A DNA stretch of 64,000 bases from Callipepla californica brunnescens (Eukaryota > Chordata > Aves > Galliformes > Odontophoridae): NCBI GenBank assembly GCA_023055505.1, contig JALIRH010000001.1, positions 93,836,530 to 93,900,529 of the forward strand, read 5' to 3'. The position numbers were made by a program, and so were the translations under genes. The notes beneath the pieces were generated by a model. That model did not search any database. It was given only the letters and a program-made list of their open reading frames with translations, and was not told the DNA's origin. Within the stretch, counting starts at the first letter, position 1. Each line of letters opens with the position of its first letter. Below, piece by piece: positions 12,210-25,300 of this stretch.

Positions 12210-15200
12210 CCTTTAAGTAAACAAGCAAACAAAAAGTTAGCAAGTTAAAATAATTAGATTAATAATAAGTTCAAGAGTACGTTCCAGTTCTCCTGATGCG
12301 CTGTGCTATGAGAGTATATGCAAAATTAATGAACATGACCTATTTTATCTGATTATACAAAACTACTCAGAAGAAAAGATTTATTTTTGTAGCAGTTATT
12401 ACAGCTGTAAGTGGTTTGAAGAATGTTAGAATTTTGATTGAAAAAGAAATTTCTGCATTTTAAACAAAAAACAGTTAGAAGATGTTGCTTGAGTTGCTTT
12501 TCAGAACGGGTACATTACCTGCACTCTAAAGTTCAGAGATGCAGTCAGAAAATTAAAAATCTAAGATACAATTTTACTAGAGCAGCAGCCTTTTGTCATA
12601 AAAATAATATTGATAATCGATATTAATAACTAAGGTCTTCTAAGAGGTTATACAGGACTTAAAAGAGGGTTGTGTATGTAATTGTTCTTAGAATGTAATG
12701 TACAAAAACGAAAGCAGGAATTAGAATGTAATGGAAAGTATTTTTGATTTTTCTCAAATTTATTAACTTATCTGTAGATCGTATTTCTATTTCAATTATT
12801 ACTATGAACAAAGATAGCATTACTGTGAAGATTAATTCTAGCAAGTGTTATGCTAATGTATACAGTGCATTTTCAAAATAACAGTGTTGAAAGGCAATTA
12901 GGTATTAATGTTGATTACTTATTTGTACTCTAGAAAATTCTTATGTCCTAATAAGGATCAAAGATTTACTAGACATGGTACAAATGAGCAAGACAGAAAC
13001 AGAGACTTTTCTGTCCTTCAGCTTTATCAGGGAGCTGCACCCTTCACTTATGTAGTGATAACAGATATTTTCCTTGGTCCCTATGCAATGAAAGTTAGTT
13101 CAAAAAATCATGAAAAAATCAATTTATAATATAATCCCTTAACATTGTTTTTATAATAAAGATCTATAAACAATCAATACTCTTTTCCAAGTTGAAAGGA
13201 TAGTAGCATGGTATATGAAACTTGCTTATTTTAATTTTCAAATAATATTTTTCCAGTCTTTTTTGTCAGGATGTAGTATAATTCCCTCAGAAAGAGGATA
13301 ATCATTAACTTTTACTTCCAATGGAAATTTGAACTTAAGAGAAGCAGCTGTGTGTTTAAGTCTCACTCCTGTTAAAAATCACTGAACCGCAGTAAATCTA
13401 GAGGCTAACCCAAAGAATGCTTCTGATTAGTCTAGTCTAGGCATAACAATTAAAACAGGGAAAAAAGTGCATATTTAAGGTGCTTATCTTCTGAGGTGCT
13501 TGAAGGCAATTTTTGTCATGCAACTTTAGAAATATGCAATTCAAGTTGTTTTTTTTTTTTTTAACTGAGGCCTTAATCTTGATTAATTTTTTCTGCTATT
13601 GTCAGAGGAGGAACAGTAGACCAGATTCTGACAGATAGAAGAAAAATATGTGAAAATCTGATGACACCAATATTAACAAGAGAATTCCCATTTATTAAAA
13701 TGGGGCTAGAATATTAGCTTCCATCTGCTAAAGCAATAAGATAAAAGTATGTAATCTACATCTACTCTGTGTTCAAAATGAGAATTGTTATTGCAAATAT
13801 ATTGGAAAAGCAACAAAAAGTATAGAGATAAAAATAATCTCTCCTAAGTAATTAGAGCACACAATTGCACCACTAGAATCATTTGCAAATATTTTATATT
13901 CTCTCTTCACTCAAGTACATCTACAAAGATGTGCACATCTACACTAGTATAGAAATATACTGGTATGATTGCTCTGGTGAAAGCACTGAGTGTAGTTGTT
14001 GACCCTGGTATTTTAAATTCCTTCTACATTTTTATTTTCTTATTTTCCTTTTAAGAAATATATTTGATGGCTGTATGAAAGTAAAGTTTTCACATACACC
14101 AATCATTGCTTCCTTTCTATTATAGATCTTTCAAATATGTCAGAAAAGTGACTTCATATTCATTTTTTTTTGTTCACATAAGCAGGTGCAGAATGAAAAT
14201 ATATTGCCTTAAGTAAAATAACTTTTCTGAAAATTAAATAAACCCTGCAGGTAATGTATATATTTGAAGGCTTGAAGACTTATCCAATACATCATTAATT
14301 TCTGAAATTCTAGAATCTCAAAATAATAGAAGCCTTCAAGCAAAACATTTCACTTGAGCTAGCTGGGTTAAATTAAAGCATAAATGTATTAATTATGTTT
14401 ATTTTTTGTTATGTAATTGATCACACAGTATTCAAAATTACCAACAAGAGTTAGTTGCTTGGCACAACTGGTAAGACAGCAGTTTTCGGCAGTTTTTTCT
14501 GGAAGCTACCTTGAGGGCCACATTCCTTCCGTATAAGTAACACTGTAACAACTGTTCAATGAAAAAAGATTTCACTGAGGTAAGAGGCTTTAAAGCATTT
14601 ACAGATCTTGGTTGAGTGATTTCACCATGGTTTCATGATTAGGCTTTCAATATCCTCACAAGAATCCAATAAAGGAGCAACATCCTGTTGTAAATGAGCA
14701 GCAGAGTTTAGTAATTCACATACTAACAGCATCATCCTTTCTTTTCTTAGGGTATCTGAGGACTCAAAGTGCTGAGACTGAACTCATAACATGTTTTATA
14801 AGTAATTATAGCTACAAAAGTTATTATTTTCTAAAGTCATACTATTTTTCCGGGTCATGGGAAGACTGCAGAGTAGGTTGTCATGTAAAATCTCTACTAA
14901 TGATTTGTGCACTGAATTTCCAACATGGATTATTTAAAAACTCATGAGATAATTTATCAAATTAGTCTTCACATTTCTGGAAGACATTATATCAAATTTT
15001 ATTCTTCCAGGAATTAGAAGTTAATATTCTCTGGGTAAAAGTTATTGATGTGAAATTATTTTCGTCTCAGGAAATTTAAACAGGAAAAAGAAAATGTGAA
15101 CACCTCTGCTTGTAGTTTCCAAACAAGAGAAACATTCAAACAAGCAACACGTCACAAAAAGTTTTAAGAAGTATGAGTTTTTTTAGCACCAAAGCAGAGA

Positions 15201-18200
15201 CTTTTTTTAAGCAAAAAGATGTTAAGGTTGACAATGTCCCTCTAAGCAAGACATGTCCTCAATCTAAAACATCTAATCTCACCCATCAGAACACAGTATT
15301 TCAAAGAATCTGTGAAGAGAAATTATTTGTCATTTTTTTCCAGACTGTCAGCCTGATGAAAGGGTTTTGTTGTTCTTCAGACAATACTCAGACAGCATTG
15401 CCCAACTGCTCAAGATGCAAATAGTTTTCAAACTTTAAGAGTACCTATTAAATATATATATATATATTATCTTAGTACATTCATTTTCTGGCTGCAGGTT
15501 TTCAGAAGTCAGAAAAAAAGCACATGAATATATGTTCTTAAAGTAAAGTTCAGTTCTTGAAATTGTTTATTACTGTGTTATTCTACTCCCCTTTGAATCC
15601 CAAGTTGACTATAAAGAATATCAGGTCTTCAATCTCTTTTCCAACAGCAAATGACAGCAAATATCACCATAGAGAACAATAATTACTATTATATAACTAC
15701 ATTTTTGTATAAATATTTTAGGGATTTTGTTTCTATGTTAATCATAGGAAAGAAAAGGAAAAAAAAAAACAACTGCATAGAAGGACTGCTTGCTTCAGTA
15801 ATTTGGTTAAACAGTAGCAATATTAATATATTTATATATCTAATGCCATTTTATATTATTATATTGATAAAGGAGACACAACACTAAGAGGAAACTCAGT
15901 AATGTAACTTTTACTTTATTTAATCATAAGAGACTAGTAGTGGCAAATCCCCCTGGCAAGAACATAAGTTCTTGATCTTAATTGTAATCATGTTGAATGA
16001 TGCATCTAATCACCCAGAAATCACACAGGAAATGGTGGACAAATTAGAGAAACGAACTACAAATTTAGCAGTGTGATAATCTAAATCACAAGTCAACCAA
16101 ATGACTGTGCTTTACCTTGATTATATTAAAACAGGATTCTTTGAGAGATGTAAAATAAAACAAGTCTGTAGATGCTACGGTGCCAAAGAGAAAATTTTAA
16201 GTTTTCAAATGAAGAGCACTCCTACAAAATAGCAGCTGCGCTCTGGTGACGTAGCTACAATGGTATTTCAAAACCATTGCAAATCCTGAAAATAAGAAAA
16301 TTTCCAATTTAAAGTTACATGTAAAATTCATTTCCCTCTGACTTTCTGAAGATGTGTTTCATATGGCTTCTTTTGTTTACATTACTTCATGCTATCAATA
16401 CATTCAAAATCTGAAGGGTGTAAGAATCAGACCCACCAATACACTTGGGGAGCAAATGAGGCAAATATCATTTTTTAAATGCACCTAAGGACTGAAGAGG
16501 AAAAACGTTTCAACCTTGGTCCTATACAGATTCTGAGAGCAGTTTTCATGAAATTCACATCACTATGTTAACTGATCAATTTGGCCAAAAATATAGTTTG
16601 GACTGATAGATTAGCAAGGTGAAAGATATAGCTCAGGGACTATAAGATTTAATTTTATGAGCCTCCTTTTTCAGAAAGGATAATTTATAAGTTCCCCGTC
16701 TTGTCTCCATTTTCGCCCCTTCATAGATGTGGCAGAGTGAAATTGGAGGGGTCAAAATGGTCTCTTATTCCCAATGCAAATAACTTCAGTGAGACAGTTT
16801 ACAGCTGCTGCTCAAGCTGTTGCACAGGTGAGCTATGATCAAAGGGAATGACTGGCACAGCTACTCCAAGCTTCCTTTGAGAGAAAAGCCATTGTCTTAT
16901 GAAACAACACACTAGTGGGAACAGAAAGAGAGACAAAAAGATGTAACTGAGTCTTGCAGTATAATGAGGGGTTAGCAGGAGTTGAGAGTGAACAATTTGA
17001 AGAGAATCATAAACCAATGCAATTTGAAAGTCCACTAATTGAGGAAGGCAGATCTAGAAGATTTTATTTTTTGTTTTGAATTCCTCCCCCTCATCTGTAA
17101 ACTATTCCAGTATTCGTATTTCTAGACAATTGCAACTACAAGAGTAGAACTGCCAAATGATGATACATTTTTTCAGAGCATGTTGTATCCATGGAAGGAA
17201 AATAAAAGTAGAATATTTCATTTGAAAACTTATTTTCTCACAAAAATCCTTGTTTTTCTCTCTCTATATATATAAATCACATTATTTCTTCATATCTACT
17301 GATATACTGCATATTTTAGAAAGTATAAAAAGTAAGTGTGATAGAACAAACATTCATTTTCTTTGACTAAGTAGTTTATTCTAGTCACCCAGAAGTTATA
17401 TTACAAACAACTGTGCAATGTCAGAATTAATTTATTTTCCTTATACTTCCTTAATTTCCTAAAGTTGCCACAAATATAGTTCTCACCATTGAGCAAAACA
17501 ATTTTTAAATTAAATCTTTGGACTGATACAGTTATGGTAAATGTAAATGCACATCAATAACAACTTAAAGAATTTTGTAAAACATGTTCTTCAAATTGGC
17601 TACTGAATGTATAAGCATTCAGTGTAACTTACAGCGCATAAATATCTCAGGCTGTATCTGAACATTATAACAAAACTTTACTGTTCTCTTAATACATCAT
17701 GTAATTTTTATTATTATTTTCTCTGTGTGTTTTTGCTAGGAGAACAATCTACCTGCATTTACTTCATAGATTTGCTCTTTTAAAAATGCATATCTAATGA
17801 GAAATAAAAGAAAATAGGACATATTTTGGAAAGGAATAAAAAGGAAATGTTTAAACATATTTTAAAATAAATACTACTACAAAAATTATAGGAGATATAT
17901 CTTCATGCATTTATGTATTCAAAAATTTGTTTCCAAGTTTTAGAAGCTTACTCAAAACTTCTAAGAAAAGTATTGCAGTACAGCCTTCATTTACACTGTA
18001 TGACCTTTTTCTTCACTTTTTATAAAAAACATCTGGTTTGACATTACTTAAAACTAATACACAGCATTTAAGTATATTGAGAATTATTAAAATCTGTCAT
18101 TATCACTTGCTTTTGTAGTGTCCTTTTATCTCTAGTGTCTGTGTCTCAGCAGCTGGAGTAAACCAACTGAGGAAAAAGGTGTTGGTATTGATGTGAGTTT

Positions 18201-20710
18201 TATTAATAAATTGTCACCTAAATCAAGGCAATTGAATTAGAATAGTAGATATGAAATCACAGCTTCTTTTAACATAAACGTGCTTTTTCACTGGGGAGAA
18301 TGATTGCTCTATTAATTTGATTGTCTCTCTCAGAGTTAGTGTACTTTGAAATCTAAAATGTTCAGGTGACATCAATATATTTGCAAAAACTACAACTTGA
18401 GGCAATATTGAATCAGAAAAAGGTCTGGGGTAATCATCATCAACATAGCCTAAAAGCATGTCAGGAATTGTTCAAACAGTATGATGCAATATAAAGCCTT
18501 GTTCCAGTGTTTCAAACTGTTCCAAAGCATTACTTAGTACAGAAGTATACATGTAGCCCCGGAGGTTCTGCCCAGTTTTGTGAATAAATAAGTAGTCTAG
18601 GTGTTAAAAGATACCCAGTTTTAACACGTTATTACAGGAAATGTTTCCTGTTTTCACATTTTCCCTATTTCTGATTTTGAAAGAGAAGAAATTCATGTTA
18701 ACTCATGTTGTTAGACTATATTGCTAGCTATCATGACAATTTTTTGTACAAACGCTCAGTTTGTTTTGTCATGATTATCTCTATTCTTTGAATAACTGAC
18801 CTTGTTCAGACTGTGAACTCAGCAGTTTGCATTTAACGAGAAGACCATATGCAATGACTAAATATTTATGCACGAAGAATATAATGTTTAAATTAGAATA
18901 AAAATGTCTCCTAGAATTAAATATTACTCAATTATAAAAGGGAAAAATAAATATCCAAATTAGCCTCAGACTTAGCAGGCTCTCACTGTCAGATGGTAAG
19001 ATTCCAACATAAAATAGAGCAATAATCAAACAAGTCTAAGACATTTTTATTCTTGTTTGCTCATTCATGACTAGATTCTCCTTACACTCTTTTTTTTTTC
19101 AGTTTACACAGGATTTTGCAGGCTTTATGTCATTAATATTGGAACAACTCTTTGTTTCCAGCACCAATAACATTCTGCTGAAAGAATTTCCAAAGTAGAG
19201 GACTGGTGCCTGGAAATTCAGGTTCTTCACTGTCTCAGTTTTGCACAATTATTTTGACAGTAAGAATGTATGATAGAGAGCAGTTGCACTACCATGTATA
19301 AATAAATCTACTGTAAAGCTCTAACTAGTAAAAAAATTTCACGTCAGTCTAAATTAGAAGAGAAATAAATTAGCCTCAAATATCATGCAGCAGAATAAGC
19401 ATGAACAATAAGATATCAAGACACAGTAGTTTAATCCTTCTTGTATGCTAATACGTTCATAGATTTTGTCTTACTGGTAAAGAAAGTAGAGTATATCACT
19501 ATTAGCTATTTGAGAATGGCCTCTGTTAGGTAATTTTTATAATAAACCCAGAAAAGTTTTGACATATGGATCATCTATCTATATTGCTTTCTGTGTCAGT
19601 CGTACCCAAAAGCCCATAAAATATTCTACTGCATGAACTTTTAATCTAAACTGGTATAGAAATGCAAAGCTAAATGAATAAGTTTTTTAATTCTTATTAA
19701 GTAATATTTGAAAAACATGGAAGCAAGATTTCTGGGAGATGTAGGCAGGTATGCTTCTTCACCATGCAGGATGCCTTCATTTTACTTCACCAGACGAACA
19801 GACATTTTTTCTAGTCAGAGCAGATCATGTGTTCACTCACCATGGAAATCAGTGGTTGCTGTGTTATGGCATTGTTCTCAGACAATGGAGTCTAGTTATT
19901 CAAACATGACATTTTAATTTGACAGTAGTAGAAAATATTTTGTTTCTTTTCCTCTAAATGAAGTCATGTGGTAAGCAATTTTTATTTTTGTGAACCAATT
20001 CAAAATTAAAAAGCATCCTCGTCAGCCTATTTCATCCTATCATTTTACTCTACTGCTGATACAGTATTTCAAGTCTATCTCATAACTCTAAATTCTAGAT
20101 TCTTTTCCTACTGCTGTAGTACTGTTATCTGATTGCAGATAATTCCTCTATAGCATTAAAAAAAAGTAATTAATTAGGTAATTTCTAACATAGTATACAA
20201 AAAGTATCCTCCAAAACAAGCAAATACAAAAAATAGGAAAGAAAAGGAGGAAATTTTTCACGTCCAGTTGTATCTTATAGATTTGGAATACATCACACTA
20301 TTTTATGGAATAAATGCAGCATGGCTTACATGTTGTGTAAATATGACATTTATGAAAGGCTGTCCAAATAATAAAAAAACATAAAATACTCCTCCATAGG
20401 CTAAAGACAAACTATGTTACATTGTAATTTATAGCATTATACATTTGCTAATTGGTTGCAAAATACTTCTATCCACTTTGCATGGCAGTTGTTTTTATGT
20501 ATTTCATGTTTGGGGATACTCTGTGTTCCATTAGCCTTTTAATGTAGATAGATGTAGATAATGTAGATATCAGTCATGCACTTGCTGCAAGCCCAGATCA
20601 GCTTAGTTCAGTTTCATGCCTTAGGTTAGTCCATCAACATTGCTTAGAATTATTCAACATAGTACAGAATTTCTGCTCGACACATAAACAGTAACATCTG
20701 ACTTCAAGGA
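12210..20710. other. 8.5 kb of AT-rich unique sequence without recognisable genes
   Basis: No transposon, RNA gene or domain-bearing ORF was recognised on either strand. ORFs are 60-85 codons. Small features are a poly-T run near 13,548-13,562, a (TA)n run at 15,452-15,468, and a CT/TA transition near 17,258-17,275. A slightly more GC-rich patch at about 16,680-17,040 has no identifiable content. It fits intron or gene-desert DNA. Confidence 0.6.
15452..15468. repeat. (TA)n microsatellite
   Basis: A 17-bp alternating AT run. Confidence 0.85.
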
Positions 20711-21250
20711 TCCAAAAGTAATGCCTATTATTTTATTATTTTATTATGTTTCCCCAAGACATTGGAGGCAGACATTGGTGATATGACACTTCTCATTACT
20801 ATTCTATTAAATTTTGTTGCCATGTGATAGATGGCAGCAGAGGGGCAATGTGACAAAATAGTATCTAACTTGGAAGTACATATGAAACAAAGGTGTGTCA
20901 TTGAATTCCTCCATGTGGAAGAAAAACGAACTCCACTTGACATTCATCAGTGCTTGCTGAACATAGAAGAAAGCCAAGCAATGGATGTGAGCACAGTGAA
21001 GTGGTGGGTGGTGCATTTCAGCAGTTGTGACAACAACATGAAACACAAGCTGTGTTCCAGACAGCCATGCAGATATTTGAGTGCAGCATGCAGGCTTTTG
21101 TTCATAGCTGGTAAAATTGCATAGTTACTGGTGGTGACCATTATGGAAAATAGTTCTTTGTAGCTCAGAATTTGCTCTATCAAATAGTGTTATTGTGCTC
21201 TTTTTATCTGTTGTAGTTTCCATTGAAAGAAACAGGAGCCATTATTCTCA
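20711..21250 (+). mobile_element. Galluhop-like mariner, internally deleted copy
   Basis: The left terminus TCCAAAAGTAATGCC (20,711-) matches the chicken Galluhop/Mariner1_GG inverted repeat as I remember it. The right end (AGGAGCCATTATTCTCAGAG, about 21,228-21,247) is a degenerate inverted copy. The ORF at 20,831-21,124 begins with the N-terminal helix-turn-helix of mariner transposases: MKQRCVIEFLHVEE, then PLDIHQCLLN, then MDVSTVKWWVVHFSS. After the GRPCT-equivalent (SRQPCR) it jumps to the 3' untranslated part (GCTTTTGTTCATAGCTGG, then TTTGTAGCTCAGAATTTGC). The whole catalytic DDD domain is therefore missing: about 540 bp remain of a family normally near 1.2-1.3 kb. It cannot encode a working transposase and would have depended on another copy to move. 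The second copy at 32 kb breaks at the same place. Confidence 0.88.
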
Positions 21251-21777
21251 GAGTGAACTACATATTTGCCTTTGAACATATCATTATCCTTTGGGATTCT
21301 GTGAAATTGTATCTGACAATTCTTTTTTTATTATTATTATTTTTTTTTATTAGGCAGCTGGACATTATGCAAAGTCCATTAAAGAGAACAAACAACAAAA
21401 CAATTATTTTATTCTCCGTCAGTAAGCATGGTAATATCCAGACTTTGCATAAAGCACATTAAAAAAATATTAAATAACCGCTAATGTATTGAGGAACTGA
21501 CAGTGATTTAGGGGGGAGTGAATTACTCTTGCGGGAGAAGTTTAAATGAGTCATTTATATAAATCAAAATAATACCAGCACTTTTTTTTTTGCTGAATTA
21601 AAACTATACAGTGTTTCTTTTCTTGTGAAACTTCTAGTATTTAATGTATACTTTTCCAATAACATTTCAGATATTGTTATGTGTGTACTCAATTAACTAA
21701 AACTAAATTTTAAATTTTTCTTTAATCTCTGAAGCACTTCTATGTTGTTGTTGTTGTTGTTTTTCTGTTTTATTGTG
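21251..21777. other. Non-coding spacer between mariner and solo LTR
   Basis: AT-rich sequence with a T-rich run near 21,324-21,350 and a (TTG)n run at 21,743-21,763 just before the LTR. No gene. Confidence 0.6.
21743..21763. repeat. (TTG)n microsatellite
   Basis: About six TTG/TGT trinucleotides ending in oligo-T. Confidence 0.85.
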
Positions 21778-22325
21778 TGTCATGATTTTATGATTTTTGT
21801 TATTGGTATTCCACATCATAACATCATGTAGTGCACTGAGAATTAAAGAGTTAATGTTCCAGCTCCATGGATCATCAATAGCTATGGGTATACCTGTCTC
21901 AGAAGAGAAGAACTACATTCCCCAGAGGACTTTACATTGCTTTGTATTTTTACATTTTCCACTCAGAGGGAAAGATAAAAACTGTTTGCTTGTCATAAGA
22001 CATGCTCTTTCCTTTCAGATAGACCCAGCAGTGGGTGCTCACTGCCAACTCACCTTCAGCATTAGCATAAGGCCTTCAGTTTATCGGACATTCTCTCTTG
22101 TTCATTTTGTTTGATTTATTAGCTTCAATTCCAATTATACTGTATTGTATTGTGTTATTTTGCTTTACGATGTCTTATTTAGTAAACTAGCCGTCCTCCT
22201 CAGATTGTTGCCGCTGTTTTGTTTTTAGGCCCACCTTCATTTCCCTTTTCTCTTTTCCACTTCCCCTTTCCTGGGGCATGGGTTCGTCACAAAACCAGGC
22301 CAAACCAGCCCATAAACCGTAGACA
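21778..22325 (+). mobile_element. Solo LTR of an avian endogenous retrovirus, copy A
   Basis: It starts TGTCATGATTTTATGA and ends AAACCGTAGACA, so it has TG...CA ends. It shares its whole length, in the same order, with the copies at 43,971 and 52,464: a CATCATGTAGTGCA block, an AGAAGAGAAGAACTAC block, TTATTTAGTAAA, TTGCCGCTGTTTTGTTTTT, a pyrimidine-rich part and ACCAGGCCAAACCAGCC. The flanks TTGTG (21,773-21,777) and ATGTG (22,326-22,330) match in four of five positions, as expected for an aged 5-bp target duplication. There is no internal retroviral sequence beside it, so it is a solo LTR left by recombination. Which strand was transcribed is not certain; + is used because all three copies point this way. 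Confidence 0.78.
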
Positions 22326-25300
22326 ATGTGCTTATAGGATTTACTTATTTATTTATTTTGGCTTTGCATTAGATCAGCTGATGAATTACTGCTTATTTAG
22401 TTGTGCATCAATTTTATTTTGGTCTCCTGGCAATATTGTGCACGCTGGTATAATTGATATATAAGATCTCATTTCAAACTCTTAACTGAAGATTGAACAC
22501 ACGAAATATGAAGTCAGGATGACCATAAAGTAGTTAATATAAAGACTGTATAATAGAATCATTCATATAAAATTTTGCTTGTTCTTGTTTATGCCTACTA
22601 CTAGCTTCTTTCCAGTATTTTGTGACTGATCGACCTGAAACTATCAAATCTGTTATAAATCATGTTTACTGCTCTAATTGTTTTTACATGGTCACAGGAG
22701 AGTTTATGCTCTAATGTAAACATGTAAGACATTAAAAAAAGGAATAAATTAGCATTTGAGAAAAAACAGTCATCAAATCACCGAAGGAGAAATCAAAGAA
22801 GAAGAAAAAAGTCTAAAATATAGTTTATCTTTCTTATCAAATTCATGTAAAGATTGACAATAGCTTTGACAATGGAATGTTTAAGATAATGGTTAACAGA
22901 AGCTATTAAATTTTGATTTTTAACAATACATTTCAGCTTTAGCATTTTGGGGAATAGGATTTTCCTTTGTGGATTGTTGCAGCAGCATTACTACAAAAGT
23001 GTCAATCTACCATAAATTCACTACTTCTGAGGACTTAAAAAGTTAGAAGTTACTGAGGTCTTAAAATGAACTGTTGTTATTTAAGTCACTAAAACTGCAT
23101 GAATCTTTTAAGTGAAATAGCTGGAATCCAGAGCCTCTGCTAAAGGAATAGTTTAACACTTTTGATTTAACACATATTGAATTACATGTTTTGCAGAGCT
23201 GGGAAAGGAAATGTGCAGAACTGTGTCTTCATTCCTAATCAAAATCAGGCTCTTTTGTTTTTATTCTTAATGCATTAGTTTTACATTTCTAAGTTTCCAC
23301 TTAGTAGCTCTGCCTTCAGATCTTCTGTTGCTTGCCAAATGGCTCACAGCAAGCAGGCCTACAGCTGAGTTCTTCTGAGAGCTCTGCAGTAATGAGCTTC
23401 ACACTCATTACACTCATGTTGCCAGTTTTTAAGCTTCAAAAGTCTGACTGTTCCCACAGAATTCATCACAAATGTTTTGTCTTGGAGGCGGGAACTTCTT
23501 TATGGACAAGAGATAGATCCAGTAGTTATGACTGATTAAAGAAGAAAAAGACACCTTCTGTCTCCATGTGATATAGAACTGGTGCTGCAAAACATTATTA
23601 AAACCACAGCCCAAAGTTCAGTGTCCTTACTCCTTGTCAAACAGTTCCTGATGGAAAGGGAAAATTCATTCAGACTCAGTTTGACTAAAACATCTCTAAT
23701 TACTTAGTTCTGTCTGAAGACTTCGCAACACACACAAAGTAGGTCCATTTATTTATAAATAGCAAATATCCACTGGAGCCTTGCGTGTGGATGACAAGCT
23801 GCTTCATGTCAGTGCTTGCACAGAGTAGATAGATTTCTCACTTTGTTCTATGTTGCACAACCATTTTTCGTCAGTTTAAGAAGTCAGCAAAAGTTGAAAT
23901 ATCTTAAAGGCAAAATTAACAAAGAGAATTTTCAGCAGGTAAAAAAAAATATAGCCTTTTATATGCTTCCCAATTTTAATCTGGGTTTTGCTAGCTCTTT
24001 TAGTATGTATGTATTTTGCAACAATGTAATATTTTTTACAAAAGCAAATCTTAACTGCAAGATTCTCAATCTTTAAATATAAAACTGAAACGAACATAAA
24101 AAACCTCTCCCTGTATACTGTTTCTATATCATGATAAATGGGTAAGTATGCTTATACATTTTGGGTATTTTGCTCTCTCAAGTATTATGAAAAGATGAGG
24201 ATTATAGATGTCTTCACAGGAACTGTGAAGCAGCAGAAATAACTGCTCCAAACCTTATGCCATATACGAAGATAGCAGCAGAAACAAATCCATGCAGACT
24301 CATGTTTTACATGCCATCAAAGATAGACATTTACAACTACATTTTAAAATGTATTTTTTTTCTCATCTTTTGATTTATGTTTTGTTCAGAGTCCCAGTAC
24401 TCAAAAATTACTATATTCCAAGAAAAGTAACAGTAGTATAAAGGTACAGTGTTCTTTTCAGTCCCAATAATTACTGTCATTCATTTGAAGAATGTATCAT
24501 CAGTAATTTGAATCAGCTTGGCTTCTATTTCACATTGTTGATTCTTGGGATGATCCAAGAAAATATTCTCCACTCTTTTGAACCTTCAATTCAAAATCAC
24601 TTTTCTTCTTGTAATCAAGAAGTTACTGATTTTAAGAATAGACAGTGGAACTCAGTAACCTATGATGAGCAAGTTGTCACATCCGAATAAAATATTCTGA
24701 CTTCTATTCATTAATTACTAACTCTATGATTATGGTTTGCCTTGGAGAAAAAGACAAAGTTTCTTTTTTGTTTTTAAAGAAAAGAAAATACATTTTTCTC
24801 CTTCTTTTTGGAGGTACAATTAAACCTGTCTAGCTGGATTCTTATGCCTCCCTTCCTTTACATACAGTTGAAAGAAATTAAATCTCTTTCTGCATATTAT
24901 ACAGGGAGGTTGGGGAATCATCCCATGCCTACCCTATGTTAGAAAAAAATTATGCTCAGTTTCCTCATCCAGAGAGAATTTTAATCAGCTATGCAATTTA
25001 AATGTATAGAAATGATTACTGAAATGTGTGCAAGTTAGATACAAAAAAAAGTGAATACATGATAAAAATCCGGTTGTATTCAATTATAATAATAGAAACT
25101 GTATGTTAGACTCAGAAATTATGACTGGAGAGTGTCTATTTGACCTAATTAACATGACAAAAAGAAGCTCTTACTTTTGGAGCCTGTTATGATTAGTATT
25201 TCTATCCTGATACAAGTTGCACAAAAAATGTTTGTAAGCTTTTACCCTAATTATCTCATAAAAACAGAAAACTCTTCTTCTATTTGACTGAAAAGAAGCT

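Noticed and set aside
16790..16835. TTTACAG...CACAG/GTGAGC as a possible micro-exon
   Set aside because: Splice-like consensus pieces are frequent by chance; no reading frame, conservation or neighbouring exon supports it.
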